Source: Natrinema gari JCM 14663
GTDB lineage: Archaea > Halobacteriota > Halobacteria > Halobacteriales > Natrialbaceae
Reading direction: 5' to 3'
Length of the DNA stretch: 64,000 nucleotides
NCBI RefSeq assembly: GCF_000337175.1
Contig: NZ_AOIJ01000057.1
Coordinates: forward strand, 1-64,000
Position numbers and translations under genes: made by a program. Numbering within the stretch: position 1 is the stretch's first letter; every line of letters starts with the position of its first letter. This document shows, piece by piece, positions 62,060-64,000 of this stretch. Below the pieces are notes generated by a model. That model searched no databases, was not told where the DNA came from, and saw only the letters and a program-made list of their open reading frames with translations.

Positions 62060-62132
62060 CGTCCTGACGGAGATTTGAACTCCGGTCCCTGGCTCCGCAA
62101 GCCAAGAGGATAGTCCACTACCCTATCAGGAC
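62060..62132 (-). tRNA. tRNA-Arg (GCG)
   Basis: 73 nt. Acceptor GTCCTGA pairs with TCAGGAC, anticodon stem-loop TTGGCTTGCGGAGCCAG with GCG, T arm CCGGAGTTCAAATCTCCG, discriminator G. Tandem copies of its 3' end lie immediately downstream. Confidence 0.93.
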
Positions 62133-62409
62133 TCATCTCTTCATACCCCGGTGAACATTAAAGCCCTTTCGAAAGGCCCCCGTCGTCGTCCCTGATTCAC
62201 ATGGTCTGCACGTGAAGGTTTATATACAGAACCGCGGCCAGTCGAGCGCGTGACTCCCCACTGGCACCCCCTTGAGCGAGCGGCCGACTGCGGCGGTTCG
62301 ACGCGGGTAGAATCGACCGACGGAGCCGGATCATCGGCTGTCGGCCGGCACCGGCCAGGACGCCGAATGGATAACGCTTATGCGCGGGCTGACCATGCAC
62401 GAGCATAGA

Positions 62410-63867
62410 ATGAGCGACATCGAGGGCGTATATGAGGACCTCGAGGCCGACGTTTCTCTCGAGGAGTTTCGCGAGGCCGTCGAGGCGAAAGTCGAGCAGA
62501 TGGGTGGACTCGCGGACGAGGAGACGGCGGCGATGCTCGTCGCTCACGAAGTCGGCGAGAGCGAGGTCGGCGGCATCGCCGACATCGAACCCGGAATGGA
62601 GGAGGCGAAGTTCGTCGCGAAAGTGCTCTCGATCGGCGAGAAACGGACCTTCGAGCGCGACGGCGAAGACGAGGACGGGCAGGTCGTCAACGTCGAGGTC
62701 GCGGACGAGACCGGGTCCGTTCGAGCGGCCTTCTGGGACGACCACGCCGAAGCGGCCATCGACGAACTCGAGGAGGGACAGGTCCTGCGGATCGCGGGCC
62801 GTCCCAAGGAGGGCTTTTCGGGCGTCGAGATCAGCGTGGATAACGTCGAACCGGACCCCGACACCGAGATCGACGTTCAGGTCTCCGATACGTACACCGT
62901 CGAGGACCTTTCGCTTGGCCTCTCGAACGTCAACCTCGTCGGCTTGCTTCTGGATACCGACAGCGTCCGCACGTTCGACCGCGACGACGGCTCCGAGGGG
63001 AAAGTCTCGAACCTCGTCCTCGGGGATTCGACCGGCCGCGTTCGCGTCACGCTCTGGGACGAGCAAGCGGCCCTCGCCACGGAGCTCGAGACCGGGACCA
63101 CTGTCGAGGTGATCGATGGCTACGTCAAGGACCGCGACGGCAGCCTCGAACTCCACGTCGGCAACCGCGGTGCCGTCGAGGAAATCGACGCGGAGGTCGA
63201 GTACGTTCCCGAGAACACGCCGATCGAAGACGTCGAAATCGACCAAGTGGTCGACATCGCGGGCGTCATCCGGTCGGCCGATCCGAAGCGGACGTTCGAC
63301 CGCGATGACGGTTCGGAGGGGCAGGTCCGCAACATCCGCGTCCAAGACGCGACCGACGATATCCGCGTCGCCCTCTGGGGCGACAAGGCCGACCTCGACG
63401 TGGGCCCGGGGGACGAGGTCGCACTCGGCGATGTCGAAATTCAGGACGGCTGGCAGGACGATCTCGAGGCCTCGGCGGGGTGGCAGTCGACGATCACGGT
63501 TCTCGAGTCCGAGTCGTCCGGTCCCGACGCGGCCGACGACGATTCGAGCGGCTCGACGGACGAAAACGCCGGTCTATCGGCGTTTGCTGGCGACGAAGAC
63601 GGCTCGCAGACGACGGACGGCACCGGCCGGACCGACGCGGCGGAATCGGCCGACACCGCCAGCACGGATGCCGGCTCGGACGACCCCGACGACGGCGAGG
63701 AACTCGAGTTCACCGGCGTCGTCGTTCAGGCCGGCAGCCCGGTCGTTCTCGACGACGGCGAGACGACGATGAGCGTCGCGACCGACGCCGACGTCGGTCT
63801 CGGGGAGGAGGTAACCGCCCGCGGGGTCGTTCGCGACGGGCATCTCGAAGCAAACGACGTGTTCTGA
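62410..63867 (+). CDS. RPA-like single-stranded DNA-binding protein
   Basis: The product has 485 residues. Repeated OB-fold domains: the first has KVLSIGEKRTFERDGEDEDGQVVNVEVADETGSVRAAFWDDHA (near residue 70), the second FDRDDGSEGKVSNLVLGDSTGRVRVTLWDE, and the third has FDRDDGSEGQVRNIRVQDATDDIRVALWGDKA. An acidic, Ser-rich linker and a shorter C-terminal OB-like domain (ELEFTGVVVQAGSPVVLDD...) follow. No zinc finger is visible, unlike the RpaA/RpaB subunits; it resembles haloarchaeal RpaC. The start at 62410 is preferred over one at 62380. The gene is immediately upstream of the histone gene, an arrangement also known from Halobacterium. Confidence 0.9.
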   Translation: MSDIEGVYEDLEADVSLEEFREAVEAKVEQMGGLADEETAAMLVAHEVGESEVGGIADIEPGMEEAKFVAKVLSIGEKRTFERDGEDEDGQVVNVEVADETGSVRAAFWDDHAEAAIDELEEGQVLRIAGRPKEGFSGVEISVDNVEPDPDTEIDVQVSDTYTVEDLSLGLSNVNLVGLLLDTDSVRTFDRDDGSEGKVSNLVLGDSTGRVRVTLWDEQAALATELETGTTVEVIDGYVKDRDGSLELHVGNRGAVEEIDAEVEYVPENTPIEDVEIDQVVDIAGVIRSADPKRTFDRDDGSEGQVRNIRVQDATDDIRVALWGDKADLDVGPGDEVALGDVEIQDGWQDDLEASAGWQSTITVLESESSGPDAADDDSSGSTDENAGLSAFAGDEDGSQTTDGTGRTDAAESADTASTDAGSDDPDDGEELEFTGVVVQAGSPVVLDDGETTMSVATDADVGLGEEVTARGVVRDGHLEANDVF

Positions 63868-63933
63868 GGTCGCGAGCAACCTCATCGTCCGCCTAGGAAA
63901 AGCGTTAAGGGAGTCAGCTTCGCCTATGATTAT

Positions 63934-64000
63934 ATGAACGTCGAACTCCCGTTCGCCCCGGTGGATACGATCATCCGGCGAAACGCGGGCGATCTTCGGG
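63934..64000 (+). CDS. Archaeal histone, 5' fragment (continues off the window)
   Basis: MNVELPFAPVDTIIRRNAGDLR is the start of a haloarchaeal histone. PVDTIIRR is the helix-1 DNA-binding segment of the histone fold. In haloarchaea the gene usually encodes a fused double histone fold of about 140 residues. Only 22 codons are present here. ATTATATGAACG places an A+T-rich box at the start. Histones shape chromatin and affect transcription. Confidence 0.9.
   Translation, partial: MNVELPFAPVDTIIRRNAGDLR

Overview
The window is about 64 kb of high-G+C haloarchaeal chromosome, probably from the Natrinema/Haloterrigena/Natrialba group (the genus is inferred). The evidence is acidic predicted proteins, twin-arginine lipoproteins, an RNA polymerase epsilon-type subunit, TFB, an orc1/cdc6 origin, MptA, amphi-Trp and Hvo_1808-type surface proteins, an archaeal RNase P RNA, and an archaeal histone gene running off the right end. 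The first 36 bases are sequencing-library adapter, so the window starts at the raw end of a draft contig.

Layout. 104-1551: two small membrane-protein genes (one DUF4350). 2458-3498: a fused siroheme decarboxylase for haem synthesis. 3664-5818: a replication origin, made of an orc1/cdc6 gene with origin-type repeats on both sides and an A+T-rich unwinding region. 6099-9173: a D-lactate/glycolate-type FAD/Fe-S dehydrogenase. 9540-20901: a fatty or organic acid catabolic region with 3-hydroxyacyl-CoA dehydrogenase, thiolase, acyl-CoA dehydrogenase, acyl-CoA ligase, a two-gene TAXI-TRAP transporter, a glutaryl-CoA-type dehydrogenase and an IclR regulator. The TRAP binding protein appears to be circularly permuted. 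21405-27831: DUF3006 protein, small membrane protein, tRNA-Ile, FxsA, a thioredoxin-like/DUF255 protein, a TrmB regulator and MptA.

28067-36292: information-processing and housekeeping genes (RlaP-type nucleotidyltransferase, RNA polymerase epsilon, NAD kinase, amphi-Trp protein, UspA, TFB). Three copies of one 44-bp promoter-like repeat are threaded through the first part. 36605-44030: secreted DUF1102-like protein, tRNA-Gly, NadE, GNAT, enoyl-CoA hydratase, tRNA-Thr, NSS transporter and a Gfo6-like dehydrogenase. 44236-47727: the nadA-nadB-nadC operon. 47734-53513: small enzymes and conserved haloarchaeal proteins, including two tandem 54-residue membrane proteins and a zinc-ribbon microprotein. 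53980-57309: tandem Hvo_1808-family surface proteins. 57340-64000: nicotinate phosphoribosyltransferase, AMMECR1, a secreted alpha/beta hydrolase, RNase P RNA, tRNA-Arg, an RPA-like single-strand-binding protein and the start of a histone.

How the genes work together. Both de novo (nadABC, nadE) and salvage (pncB, nadE) NAD synthesis are here, along with NAD kinase. The TRAP transporter, acyl-CoA ligase, dehydrogenases and thiolase outline an uptake, activation and beta-oxidation route, with IclR as the probable local regulator. The most unusual items are the permuted TAXI protein, the two-sided origin repeat array, an 86-bp palindromic mobile-type repeat with two decayed relatives, and hairpin elements whose arms copy the 3' end of the neighbouring tRNA.
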